From Scolanthus callimorphus (taxonomy: Eukaryota; Cnidaria; Anthozoa; Actiniaria; Edwardsiidae): a stretch of DNA of 64,000 nt. The stretch spans positions 8,423,831 through 8,487,830 of the forward strand of contig CM066914.1 of the NCBI GenBank assembly GCA_033964015.1, read 5' to 3'. Both the position numbers and the translations under genes were made by a program. How positions within the stretch are numbered: position 1 is the first letter of the stretch; every line of letters starts with the position of its first letter. Shown here one piece after another: positions 23,101 to 36,900 of the stretch. Under the pieces are notes generated by a model. The model was not told where the DNA came from and searched no databases. It was given only the letters and a program-made list of their open reading frames with translations.

Positions 23101-26100
23101 CGGAACAGCCCATCATCAGCTGATTCGGTATTCCGTTCCGCTTATGTCTCTTACAGAGCCTTGGAGTTCATGATAAGCCTAGCTGAGATAAAACTACACA
23201 TGGGCCAGGCTGAGGCGGCCAAAGCGTTACTTCTCATTATAGCGTCCAGGCTCGCTCCGGTGCTCTACTCCACAGAAAGCCCAGACGACCTGGAAGAGTT
23301 TGCCAGCACTCCATCTGTTGTCGGTCACCCTGTGTCTTGTCACTGCGTTTGTTGCAGTGACCCCGCCTTGCAAGCTATTCAAGTCAGATTCTCCTTAGTG
23401 CTTTCAAGATATTTCCAAACTGTTTCGTCTCCAAAGTTAGCTATAAGGTCCCTAGAAGGAACAGAAGCGCTGTGCAGTAATGGAGTTAGTCGGGCTCGAG
23501 GCTCGCTTGATGAGTTGTCAAGCACTTTACAACTGGGTGACGCGCTGCATGATGTGGAGGAGATGAAAAACAAACGTGGTAAATCTAAGGGCAAAGCAAG
23601 TAAAGGCAGGAAGGCAATCAAGGAAGCAAAACAAGACAAAGTAGACACACCCACGACAGAAACAACAGCGCATGCGATGTTTAGTTTATATTTTGCGCAA
23701 CTTTTTGCATTGAACTCCGAGCTTCTCCTTCAAAGAGGGAAGCTCAAGAAAGCAAAAGATGTCTTATCAGCTGGTCTTGATACTCTATCTGATGTCATTA
23801 ATGCTCTTGGTGCTCTCCCTCCAACATGGTATCATATCCATGCCAAGCTACATTATCTGAATGGAGTCATTAGTCTGTCGAATTGTTCTGTGCTAGATGA
23901 GATGGTATGGCCGCTGACATCTGGTGGTAATAGCGCCCCCAGAAACGAACTTCCCCAGGCAGCTGGTAGTATAGCTGCCGAGTATCCAGAGCAGGAGGAT
24001 GCTAGCGTAGTGGAGGAGCCCAAGAAGAAGACCAGAAAGGGTCGCGGGAGGAGTGCAAAGACGGTGAAGTCTAAAGCAGATTGCCCTGATGGAGACGCCG
24101 AAGCAGCAGACCGACAGACCAGTCGGACTAGAGGGCGCAGAAGAGGAAAGAAAAAAGAGGAGAAGCATGTAGTGGAAGAACAAATGGATGATCATGTTAT
24201 GGAGGAGCGAAATATTCAAGTCTCTGATTGTAAAGGTAAGCAAGAAACAAATTTGGTTTGATCGTGTAGGCAGATCTAAAATGGAACAGCCCACTCTATT
24301 TATCCAGGGTAAGTTATCTTGATTGTTTTTCTTGCTTTTCTCAGATGAAAATTTACTCCAAGCAGTTGAATGTTTCCGCAAGGCCTTGGCTATCTGCCAG
24401 TCGTGGCCTGAGCCCACGCTGTTCTCGGGTGTGTGTCGATGTCTTGCCTTGTGCTATGGTCGAGCGAATCCTGTAGAGGCTTCCTATTACCTGAACCAGT
24501 CTCTAGCGGTTACACTGAGGCACGAGGAAATGAACAGCGCTCGGAAGAAAATAAGGTAGACTATTATTAGACTTAAAAAACAGCCATCTTTTCACTAAGG
24601 CTCAATTTCCAGCCGTGGTAGATAGCGTTTTCTCTTGTAGATAGATAATCTTTAACGAAGCCGCGCACCAAATAAATATTATTTACCCACGGACAATTCA
24701 TCAGCTAAGAATGGTGGGTTTTTGGTGCGCGGCTTCGTTAGAAATGACGTCCGCTACGGCTGGAAACCGTGCCTATCTTTTCGCTTCAATAATAAATACT
24801 TTCCTACGATGTTAGATATTCAGCGAAGTCTAGTGCAAAACTAGGACACGTAGCGCGCAACATTTGTTTCCTGCATGTTTCCCCGAGTGGCTAAACTAGG
24901 AAACATCGCACGCGTGTGTCTCTGACACATCAAGTGTTTCTTGTCTTGCGATTTCTTTGTGTCCTGGCTACAAAATTTGTCGCGCGCAACAATGTTTCAC
25001 GCGTGGCTAAACTAGGAAACATGAAGGAAACGTGTCCGGCTACAATGTTGCACGCTACATGTGTCTTAGTTTAGCCAGGGCTTAAGTCGAAAAATACTAG
25101 CTGGAAGTAGATTAATAGGTGTATCCCTAGGACGCTTTCCACTGGTTGCTTTTCTGTGTGCTTTTTTTTTTTACACGGGAACGCTTGCTATGCTAGATGC
25201 GTATTTCTCGGTACTCGTTACGCAGTGTTTTAGTACCATTACTGGATATTTGAAGATAAGATGGCGAAACAAAATTGTCTAAAGGATAAAGTTTCTGACT
25301 AATCTATCTGTCTATTTCCAGGAAAATAGCAAAAGATCATGGCGTCGAGGATAAGGTTAGTGACTACAGCAACATGATTATTACGTCATGTGGTAGATGC
25401 CAAGTGCGTAAAGATTGATTTGGGAACTGGATCATGGGAATAGGAAGGGAGTGGTTTAGCGACAATTTTAACACTCTTAGTCATGAAGTGGCAACCAAAA
25501 ATAATGGTTTGGCGACAAGTTTGACATCCTTAGTCGTGATCTGACATGAGAATCTCCGCAACAATAACGTATGAAGTGGCGACTAAAATTATGTTTGGGC
25601 GACAAGTTTATCACACTTGACTTAAAGAGCCCGTTTCAGCCACTCCTTTGTTATTGTTTTCGTTCGATATTAGAAGACTATATTAGAAGACGAATTAGGT
25701 GTAGAAATATCTAAAAACAAAGTTTCAGATTTGATTTACCAGATTCAATCGAGAACATTGCTCTATATTCTCAAAATCAGCCGATGGAAATGGATGCTCT
25801 CTCCGACTTGGTATGTTGCTATGCTGTCAAAATGGCGGCTGACACAGGCTCTTTAACCTTTACCTAGTGCCTCGCGAGTCTGACAGTATTCTGACCGATT
25901 CGATCGTGACAGTACCTATAATACTCCTGTATTTACCGACAGGCTACCGGACAGGATATCAATGCACTGAGTGACGATCTCAAGTCTGTTTCTCTGGAGG
26001 ACAGACCTAATCCTTCTCCACTGGCGACCTACAGCCGACTGCGTCACCTGAGGCGACTGATGAAGTTTGGCTCCGATCACATTCAAGATGCAGCCTCGAT

Positions 26101-27956
26101 CTTTCCTCCAGGTAGAACGGCAGATATCTTTATTTTATATATTTATTCGGATATTGTCCGACGAAAACCGAAATATCCAATAAAAATGTTGATTTAGATG
26201 AAAAACTAACCTTTTTACTGGAAACTTAAGATACGTTTTCGGCTAGAACTCCAGATCACCTCTATTGTGTAGCCTCACTGTGATGTTGAAGCGAGGCTAG
26301 AACTGCAGCCTCTCATATCTTTTTTCTCAGACTGGACTGTGTGCACTTTGGAGACAGTAACCCTTCCCAACGGACCTCGCCAGCTCCTCCTTTCCCGACT
26401 AAGACACGGGACGGAACCCGTGGTGCTCAAGCTACCAATCCCTTCAGACTCGGAACCTGTGCAGTCACAGGAAGACTCCGTAAGTTGACCCTTGTGTCGT
26501 ATTTCGCTTTCAATAGTAGATGTAGCTTGAGCTTCAAAATAACGACTGAATTCTGTAAAGGTTTGCGTAAATTGACGATTCCAGCTATAACGCACGCGCG
26601 CGCTGCATGTCGGTAGATGTGGGACACGGCTTGGGCATTTCTTGCGCGCGCGCTTATAGCTGGAATCGTCCATTCCATCGAGTGAAATCGACGTGATTTC
26701 ATCCTTATGCTAGATTACTACGGAATTCACCGAACCGTGGTACGCGTCGAAAAAAAACGTCTACGATTCTGCCTGCTCGTGTATTTTGTCTGCATTCCTT
26801 TCTCCACGGGCTTATGTGTTCTTGAAAATAACCATCACAACTGAGTCGAAATAGAAAACTCGCCTGTTACAATCTTGAAATATGAAAGCAAAGCGACTTA
26901 AACTTTAACCGATGGCTTTTTCCAAAATATTTCATAGACATTGCCAGTTTTCAGGTCTTTCAGAGTACGTTTTGGAAAAGCATGCCGGCCCGTGGAGAAA
27001 GGAACGCAGATAGAAACATGAGCCCGAGCGGGCAGAATCGTAGACGTTTTTTTCCCGACGCGAACCACTGTTCGGTGAATTCCGTAGTATAGTGGAGCTG
27101 TTATGTGCATAATGGTTTTGAAACATTTTGTATGTAACTAAAACCTATTCAGCAATCTACTAGCCGATATGACAGAATGGTCATTCACTGGAATTCCAGG
27201 GTGGGTAGGAAAAACCAGAAATTTCCAGGGGGGTCCCCAACAAGGGGTTGCGCATTTGTTTCGCGACTGCCCAGTACCTACAGTTTTAATCTTTTGCCAT
27301 TCGATTTTCAGTATTGTGAACCCGTTAGCAAGGCGGTTCTGGATCTGTCCAAGCTGTTTCAAGGTAGCGTGGAGGAGGGTTTCACGGACGTGATGCGAGA
27401 CAGCACAGAGAGTATGAACATCAGTAGCACAAAGGAATGGTGCCAGAGGAGATGTAATTTGGACGATACGCTCAAGGTAAAGACCAACGGAGCCCACAAC
27501 TCCCGCGATTGTAGTTGAGACTAGAGCTTACGAGTTCGAGGTTTCTATGAGTCAATAGACAGTAAACGAGGCGCGTAGCGCCGAGTTGACTATTTAACTC
27601 ATAGAAAACGAGAACGATTAATTGTTCTAGTAGAAACCCACTAGCATACTACCTTCGATTTGTTGCTAAAACGTATTTATTTTCATGGTTTTAGAAAGTT
27701 TGCGCTAGCGTTTTCACTACTCACCTCACTATCTGCTACGTGATAGATAGTGAGTAGCGGAGCCAATCAAATTGCAGGATTCGTGATAGTATGCGAGTGG
27801 TTTTCTACTAAATATAGTTAGTACTTGAGGCAGAAGAGCCTAATGGTGCAACAGGCACTATTGGCTGTTAGTATAATTACTCAAGCGTTTGCGCGCGCTG
27901 ATTGGTTCAGACGTTAGTCATATTTTACTATTTTTCGACTTCGTCTCGGTGACTAC

Positions 27957-27987
<31 letters not shown>

Positions 27988-30900
27988 CTGAGTCAATAGC
28001 CCATGACGCCGAAGGCCGAATGGGCTATTGACTCAGAGGCCATGAGGGCGAGAGGAATAATTGTTTTAGTCAAATCACACTAGTAGGTCAATTTGTATTG
28101 CCAAAAAAAATGTTTTTGTTCTGGTCATTTGCCATTTTCTGGCTTTCAAATCCGACACTTTTCGCTACTAGTAGGCTATAACTTATAGCCTACTAGTAGC
28201 TCAACCAATCAGAACGCAGCACTAATAATAGACCACTAGTGTGATTTACTATTTTTCGACTTCGTCTCGGTGACTATTCGCCAATATTTGTTAAATAGTC
28301 TCCCGTAAAAGCTGGCACTATGATCCGTGTCACGTGGTCACTCTCGGCCAATTAAAATGCCCCAAAATTTAGTGTTCTATTATTCTCAATAGAACCTGCT
28401 GTCGAGGCTGGAGACGTCATGGCTGGGAAAGTGGAGAGGTGTGATGTTAGGACGCCACGTTATGCCAAACCTTGACGACGCACTTCATCGCTCGGCTATA
28501 GAACTATCCAAGCGAATTACGGCTCGCACGGGGACGCCAGTAGACCCGCAACTGATGCAGGTCGGTACAATGTGGCCTTCGCTGTATTCTAATTCCGAGA
28601 GCTCCCCCCCCCCCCCCCCCCCTCTTTATGCTTGGTCAAAGGCTTTGAGGAAAGAGTGGCAGGCAGTTTGTCTGCGACCAAAACTTGCTAGCAACCTGGA
28701 AATAACGGAGGAGGCTCTGGAACAAGGGAGAATGGCCTCCGCTTGTAATCAGAAAGGGAGGTCTCGCCATCTTCTTTTCTTCCATAACAGAGCACCACAC
28801 TTGCGTTGTTGGCTCGAGCGAAATGAAAATTGACATCCTGCACCATCTTCAGTTGGCGTATAGTTTTTCTTTGTTTGTTTTTCTTTGATTATTTGTTTGC
28901 ATTTTGAATTGTGCGTTTGTTGTATTTCCCTTTTAGATTTTATTAGACGCCTGTGAAAGTATTCCTGCTCCGGAAGTCAAAGCCGCCCTTTCTGACATAA
29001 CGAGACTACACGAGTCATCTACCCATTTTTACGAGGTATAAAGTGATCAAAGATGATAAGCTGCTGCTGTTATTTGTTATTGTTTTTCTTACAGCGAATA
29101 TTATGTTTCTTGTTTTGCAGGTTTACGAAGAATTTATGAATTCCGCTATAGAAATTCAGCCAGAAAGACCAAAGGCTTCGAATAAAAAGTAAGTTTCTTG
29201 ATTTCTTCACCAAGCAGACCTGCTCCATTAAAAGAGACCTGCCTTCCATGCGCAAACTCACTCCGAGAAACTGTTTATTGTCCTCAGGAAAAGTGTTACA
29301 GCGGCTCGAGAACGTCATCCTGTTATATTGATTCTAGGCAAGGTAATGAAAGCCGCATATACTGCGTTGTTTAGTTATTGTCAGTCATACACAGAGGACA
29401 CAGTAAGAGCGCGCACAATTAATCATTGTGCAAGGCGGCTTGTACTGAGACGTTCGGTTTTGGGCTTTGCCAACCAACAAACCGCGGTTTGGCTTCCGTC
29501 AATCAAACGAGTGAACAGCTCAAGGCGATTTCACGGAGGCTTTGTGAGTATACTAATAAGGACTACCTAGGCTTTTCACTATAAAATCCAAACAAAAATG
29601 CGCCTGGCGTCTGTAGTAAAAGACTTCATAGACGGAAACCATAACGCAGTTTGGCGTTCAGAAATGTAAAGTTGGAGTTGGGATTCGGACGCCACGCAAG
29701 ATTTGGTAAAATTATGTGATCAAACCTCAGAAGTAGTGTACTTTGTTGTTGGGCTGTTCCATTTCATATCCCATACCCCGTAATAAGAAACCTGGAATTT
29801 CCACAGGGGTCGTTGTTTGTGACCCTGGAATTGCCTTCTTTTTATCCCAGAATTTCCATAGGGTATTCTTGTGCAGCTTCAGAATTCCACAGGTGCTACA
29901 AGAGTATGTGGAATTGGGGTTACTATAAATTTCCGTAGGGATTCTGCAGGAGCCTGGAATTTCCACAGGGGTAGAGCAAGTTATGAAAATTTTGGAGTTC
30001 CTCGATAGTCGGGGTACGGCTATGTTTTGGAACAGCTTATTTCTCAGCTTGCCCTTTTATTTGTAGCCTGGTTGTCAGACAGATAGGGGGTCCTCCTCTC
30101 ACATTTATTTAAGTACACTTAAATACATTAAAAACAGCTGACCGCAATCGGGATCCCTGTTTGTGATATTTCCTCTTAATGTTCTCAGGAGCTGCAGCCC
30201 CTGCCATGGGAGAGCATACCCATCCTTCGTGATTACCCGGTGACGAGGATGCCTTCTTTACAGTTTGTACTCGCACACGCGATGCAGGTGAGTGGGTCAT
30301 GATACGGTTATTGTCACGATGGCGATAACTATGATGGTGTTACAGGACTTGAAATTGCGCCCGATGCAGGCGTAAATACGCCTAAACATTATTCTATTAT
30401 GCCTAACGTTTTTAGACTTAAGCGTCAAATAACGACTGTGTTTTCAGTTTATACAGTGCTCTCCTAGTGGATTGACGCCTAGATTTTTGATGAATTACGC
30501 CTATATTGTTGATACAAGGCGTAAAACTACGACTGATTATTTCTTAACTTGAAGCCCTGTGTTATAGTGATAGTGCAATGACATTGTAAGATTGATAGTG
30601 TACATGGTGGTTGTAATTTGGGTGATGTGGAGAAGCAGGAGGAGGAAGGAAGGAGGAGGATGTAGGACGAGGATGTAGAACAAAGAAGAGGAGGTAGAGG
30701 AAGAAGAGTGGAAGAAGGGAGAGGAGGAGAGAATGAGGATGATGATGAGCAGGGTGTAGGAGGTTGTATGAAGAAGAGGAGGTAGAGAAAGAAGAGAATG
30801 AGGAGGTGGAAGAGAATGGAGAGAAGGAGAAGAAGGAGAAAGGGAGGATGTAGGAAGATGAGGAGGAGGAAAGGGTAGAAGAGAATGTGAAGGAGTAAGA

Positions 30901-33900
30901 AGAAAAAGAACACAAGGAGGTAGGAGGAGGAAAAGAGTACGGGGGGGGAGGAGAAAGACGAGGAAGAGGGAAAGAACAGCAGCACGAGGAAAGGAAGAAT
31001 TACTACGTTGATGTCACGTCGTAGTAGTTACTTTGATGAATTCATGGATCAGCCCCTAGACATGGCGACTAAAGTGATTATTTGGCGACAAATTAGCAAC
31101 ACTTAGTCGCTAACAACGCGACAAAAACGTTGATGTCAAGATTCGTTGATCAACTGCCTTCGTCTCTATTCTAATTCACAGTCATCTCGACATTATTCTG
31201 CGCACCCTGCACCGTCCCTCTGTCTCCTGTCTGTCTTCTAACAGAGTAAAAAGTAATCTCGACATTGTTCTCCACGCCCTGCACCCTTCCTTTCCTGAGT
31301 CTGTAGACATATCTAATGTTATCTATCATCGCCTGTCGGACATCACTCAGTCGCCAGCAGTAGATAGCAGGGTTCAGGGCAGACGTACAGAATATTAGCG
31401 TAGCGGCGGCTTCGTACGCGATATTAACACCAGCAGTGACCCCCAATACGGACCTTGTGATGAGAACACCGAACATGGGCAGGTAGCAGATCATAAATAG
31501 GATCACAAATGCGAACAAGAGGCCTGCGGAGCGCCTGTAGTTCGCCAGGTCCCGCTGAGAGTGGGTCGAGGGTGCGTGAACGGACGCGTGGTATTTTAGT
31601 ATATTCACAAGCCGCGCGTTAGTTATGATCACCACTAGAAGTGATAACGAGATGAAGCAGAGGGTGGTGGCAGCAGTGGAGATAATGGCATATTTAGGAG
31701 GGTACACATACATGTAGGTGAAACTTAAGGTGGTCCCTAGGAGCGCTGCTAGCCATAACAGGATAATAACACGGACAACTTTTTGGAATGTCACGAACTG
31801 TTTGTACCTCAGATGGAGATGAATTGAGAGGTGCCTCTCCACCGAGATGCCCATCAGAGACATTAGAGTGACAGTCGTAAAATAAATCTCACTGCTACCC
31901 TTTAGCATCCCAATAATGCACACATACTCATAACCATTAATGGTCTCCTGACCTTGTATTCTCAACTCATGGAGCCGCAGCACCATCGCATTGTATGCGA
32001 CATTCAGCGGTTGCGCCAGAAGCCCAACTCCTAAATCCGAAGCGGCGAGGCTGAACAAGAAGCAGTTGGGGATGTTATGAAGGGAGGGCGTCCTCCATAG
32101 TGTCAGTAACACCAGCGCATTCTCGCATGTTGTGATGACTGCCAGAAGAGAGTTCATGACGCACAACGCGAGCTGTGCGTGGTACACTTGAGATACATGG
32201 TGTAGTACCGTCTCCGTGAAGAGGCAGTAGGTTGTTGTTGAGTTTGTGTAATTCATGGCAGCTTTTGACAATGTCGGAAATACCAGGCTATGGCTACAAT
32301 TGTTTGTTTGAAGTTAAAAAAATGGCTACTAGCGTCTAGTGTTGTGCCAAGGCATGAGCCTCCACGAACAGTTCTTCAAAGGGAATTTCAAGATGTTTGC
32401 GTCTTCACTCAGAAAACAACGCGTTGATCTTGGCTCAGAACGTGAATAGATTAACACAAACGACAGTGAGTTTTTTTTACAAGATATCTCCAATACTAAT
32501 GCCGATAATTTCGCAATTGTAGATCTTTTTGTCTTGGCAACCATAAACCATAAGGCGAAGGATAGATTACTTATTGCTGGGCATCAAGGTTAATTGGGAA
32601 ATAGAAAAGAGGTTTTCTTAGGTTATTTGGAAAGCAAGAAACTATTAATTAAACAATTTGCATTTCGAAATATTACTTTGAGGACATTGGTCAGAGTGAA
32701 AATTATCAATGTAAAGAATCGGAAAAAAAGTTTGACGTAAGATATGTTTGCTGAATGTTTTCCGTTTAATTTTCTTTTATGAAAGAAAGGTTTTTACGCA
32801 ATTTATATTTCCTAAGTATTATATATTGATTTTAACTAGTGAAGGCAGTGCCTGTCAAACAGTAGCTATCACCTGTCTAGGCTATAGAGTTGCTGTGATG
32901 TCAAATTAATAATTAAATGTGTAGTTAGAGGTGTAGCGAGTCCGTCGAGCGTGCGAAAAATCTGCTGTGTTCTCTCTCGTCTCTCTCGAAAACAACACAG
33001 TACTTGACTATCCATATGTGAAGAGTACAGTCTACATACAATTATAGCATAAAATATACCTGTGAAGTGGGTTGAAATTCCCTTTTTTCAGTTTGTTCCT
33101 GTATTTGATATTGCAATTGATGATTGTAATCTTTTTTACACTTTGCTGAAAAGTCTCCATATCCCATTCTGCTTAAGTTTTATCTAAAAAATCGCAGTTT
33201 GTCATAATGTTTTGCTTTTTTCAGTTCCTGTATTTGATATTGCAATTGATGATTGTAATCTTTTTTACACTTTGCTGAAAAGTCTCCATATCCCATTCTG
33301 CTTAAGTTTTATCTAAAAAATCGCAGTTTGTTATAATGTTTTGACGGTGACAGTATATCAATTCTTTTATTAGAAATTGCGACAAAAAAATTCACGTAAG
33401 TTCGATTTATGACAGCATTGGTTACTTAACTACTGTTTTCTTTATAACGTGTTAACAGCTAAATCTTCATTGTAAATGGTGCGAATTCTTGACTGACACA
33501 CTGTCAAAATGACAGGTCTAAATAAATAACTATAATAGCGAGAGAGGCGCATATTATCATTTGAAAAGAACCGCAGAACAAACTTTCCAAGCATTATACG
33601 AGACTTCGATGCGTCAATTTTGTAGATTAAGTTAAGTTTACTGAAATTGCGTTTATGAGCGCTTTTGTAGATAAATCTTTTGGTGACTGTTTTACCTTTT
33701 GTACGATTACGCTTTGGGAATAGATTCGCTAGCAAAATGAATATTAATATTTCGTAACATTATAAGATATGTATTTTCAATAATTTTTCAATCTTCTGAG
33801 AAGAGAATGTTTATATTTTTTTCTTATATTTTGGATTAAAATGAATCCTGTTTTTCGAGCGTGAATAAGGAAGTGAATTGATCTAAGTCGGCGTTTCTCG

Positions 33901-36900
33901 TAAAAGATCAAACACGAGACAGTGTTTCATAAGGATTTCCCACCACCGAGAAAGCCACATTTTTAAACCGACTTCGAAGTGTTTTCAAATCAGGGGCGGA
34001 TTTTTTTTTTTTTTTTTTGGGGGGGGGGGGGGGGCGGGCGAGGGGGCCGCCCCCCTTTCTCGGCAGATTTTCACATACATTTACTGTATTTGCTGGAGGA
34101 AATTTGACAATTTTCGGCCCATGTTTTCACTATCCGTCCCCCTTCCTACACGGATGTCTCTACATTAGCATTTTTCACATTCGATTTTCAAGCTTATTCT
34201 TGGTGGCCGAATTGGCTAGCGCGCTAGATAGACTGCACGTACTTGGGGTTCGGAACCTGTCCTCGGCTCGCAAGTCGTAAGGTTAGTCCTACCCTGCTAG
34301 CAAAAGGTTTCTTTCTGTCAGTCTTTTATCAGCTAGCAGACACGCGAACAACTTTGCTAACTAATAAAAGACTTACAGAAAGAAACCTATATCTACCATA
34401 TAGACACTCATTTATTAAACATGAGTGTTTGTATGATGGAAATACACAAGGTACCCCGTATGTAGTGTCTTTATCGGGATTTATAGACACTGCACGTGAC
34501 CAATATAGGGTTCATACTTATGACGACGTCCTACTTCTTGCGGATTTTAATGACCACAAGTGAGTTCTACATCTTACATACAGTGACAAGATGCGAAATG
34601 GTAGTGGTGAGAGGGGGTGACGTTGACAAGGCTGGTGATAGTGGTGAGAAGGGGTGATGTTGACAAGGCTGTTGGAGGTGGTGACAGGGGGTGACGTTGA
34701 CAAGGCTGGTGATAGTGGTGAGAGGGGATGACGTTGACAAGGCTGGTGATAGTGGTGAGAGGGGGTGACGTTGACAAGGCTGGTGATAGTGGTGAGAGGG
34801 GGTGACGTTGACAAGGCTGGTGGTGGTGGTGAGAGGGGGTGACGTTGACAAGGCTGGTGATAGTGGTGAGAGGGGGTGACGTCGACAAGACTGGTGATAG
34901 TGGTGAGAGGGGGTGACGTTGAAAAGGCTGGTGATAGTGGTGAGAGGGGATGACGTTGACAAGACTGGTGATGGTGGTGAGAGGGGGTGACGTTGACAAG
35001 GCTGTTGATAGTGGTGAGAGGGGGTGACGTCGACAAGACTGGTGATAGTGGTGAGAGGGGGTGACGTTGAAAAGGCTGGTGATAGTGGTGAGAGGGGGTG
35101 ACGTCGACAAGACTGGTGATAGTGGTGAGAGGGGGTGACGTTGAAAAGGCTGGTGATAGTGGTGAGAGGGGGTGACGTTGACAAGGCTGGTGGTGGTGGT
35201 GAGAGGGGATGACGTTGACAAGGCTGGTGGTGGTGGTGAGAGGGGGTGACGTTGACAAGGCTGGTGATAGTGGTGAGAGGGGGTGACGTCGACAAGACTG
35301 GTGATAGTGGTGAGAGGGGGTGACGTTGAAAGGCTGGTGATAGTGGTGAGAGGGGATGACGTTGACAAGACTGGTGATGGTGGTGAGAGGGGGTGACGTT
35401 GAAAAGGCTGGTGATAGTGGTGAGAGGGGGTGACGTCGACAAGACTGGTGATAGTGGTGAGAGGGGGTGACGTTGAAAAGGCTGGTGATAGTGGTGAGAG
35501 GGGGTGACGTCGACAAGACTGGTGATAGTGGTGAGAGGGGGTGACGTTGAAAAGGCTGGTGATAGTGGTGAGAGGGGGTGACGTTGACAAGGCTGGTGGT
35601 GGTGGTGAGAGGGGGTGACGTTGACAAGGCTGGTGATAGTGGTGAGAGGGGGTGACGTTGACAAGGCTGGTGATAGTGGTGAGAGGGGGTGACGTCGACA
35701 AGACTGGTGATAGTGGTGAGAGGGGGTGACGTCGACAAGACTGGTGATAGTGGTGAGAGGGGGTTACGTCGACAAGACTGGTGATAGTGGTGAGAGGGGG
35801 TGACGTCGACAAGACTGGTGATAGTGGTGAGAGGGGGTGACGTTGAAAAGGCTGGTGATAGTGGTGAGAGGGGGTGATGTTGTCAAGGCAGTAACGTTGA
35901 CTAACGTGCCCCATTTTCACTGCAGGCGCATGAAGGAGCTTATACCATTGACCAGCAGAGAACCTTCTATGTGTTGAACCCTGAGAACAATCTACCAAAC
36001 ACCCAGAAGATCTTCCAGAAATGGTTTGAGGGGTTAGTACGCGAAATAGATATCAAATGAAGATTTACGAGTTATTTAATATATCTTGCTTTTTCCAGGG
36101 AACCAAACTGGTGCGGTATAACCGGAAGAAAGCCCTCGCAAGAGCAATACCGAGAGGCCCTGGTGGAACACGATTTGTTCCTGTAAGTTTTCGTTCAAAT
36201 AGAGACTAAAATATTTTGATTGCATGCTTTTGTGGGAACAATAAAGACACAGAAACTGGGACTGTATATCGCGCAGTAGGCAATGATAGTAAATCAACTG
36301 TACTGCGAAATACTACATTGAATCTCATGAAGGGTGTTAGATGTTGTTTCGGTATAGAGCAAATTCCGAACGACAGCAGTTATAACAAATACGCGAATAA
36401 TGAACGAAAATGAGAGAAAATACAAGATGCTGCTGAATGGCTTCCTCGTCAGCCAATCACAAGCCAAGGATCACGCGGTGAACACGTGATCACTTAATAC
36501 ACAGCTTGTTTAGTTCAAAATTTGATTGGTTGACAGAACTGAGGGACCAATGAAATGCAAAGTATCGCAAATATAAATACTTTTCAACACTCATCTGAAA
36601 CTCGCTCTAATAGAGCGAATTTCATATGACTGTAGTGAAACCAATCGCAAGGTAATTACACCAATAACAAAAACTACAGGAGTGATTACAAAGTAATGAC
36701 GAATTACTCACGACAGTCACATGAAATCCGCTCTATTCAGATTGATTATGGATGAACTGGCCAAATATGGCCTAGGACTTGAGCAACGCCAGAGGGTAAA
36801 CTAAAAGGAAGCACTTCATATTCTATTCGAAAGGGCTTGAGTTTTAAAAGTGCCTTTCGTTCCCTGACAGGTACCTTGGTCACGGCAACGGGAGGTCTTT

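Noticed and set aside
23379..24417. Minus-strand open frames opposite separase exons 15 and 16
   Set aside because: Shadows of well-supported plus-strand coding exons.
27138..27518. Open frames around separase exon 20 on both strands
   Set aside because: Only 27312-27476 on the plus strand fits the separase frame with splice sites; the others are shadows.
30527..30985. Leu/Ser/Phe-rich open frames on the minus strand
   Set aside because: Complement of a polypurine tract; pure composition effect, no homology or splice context.
34518..35998. Three long overlapping open frames on the minus strand, His/Pro/Ser-rich
   Set aside because: They arise from a stop-free 37-bp tandem repeat read in all three phases; length is a by-product of the repeat, and the array lies in a separase intron.
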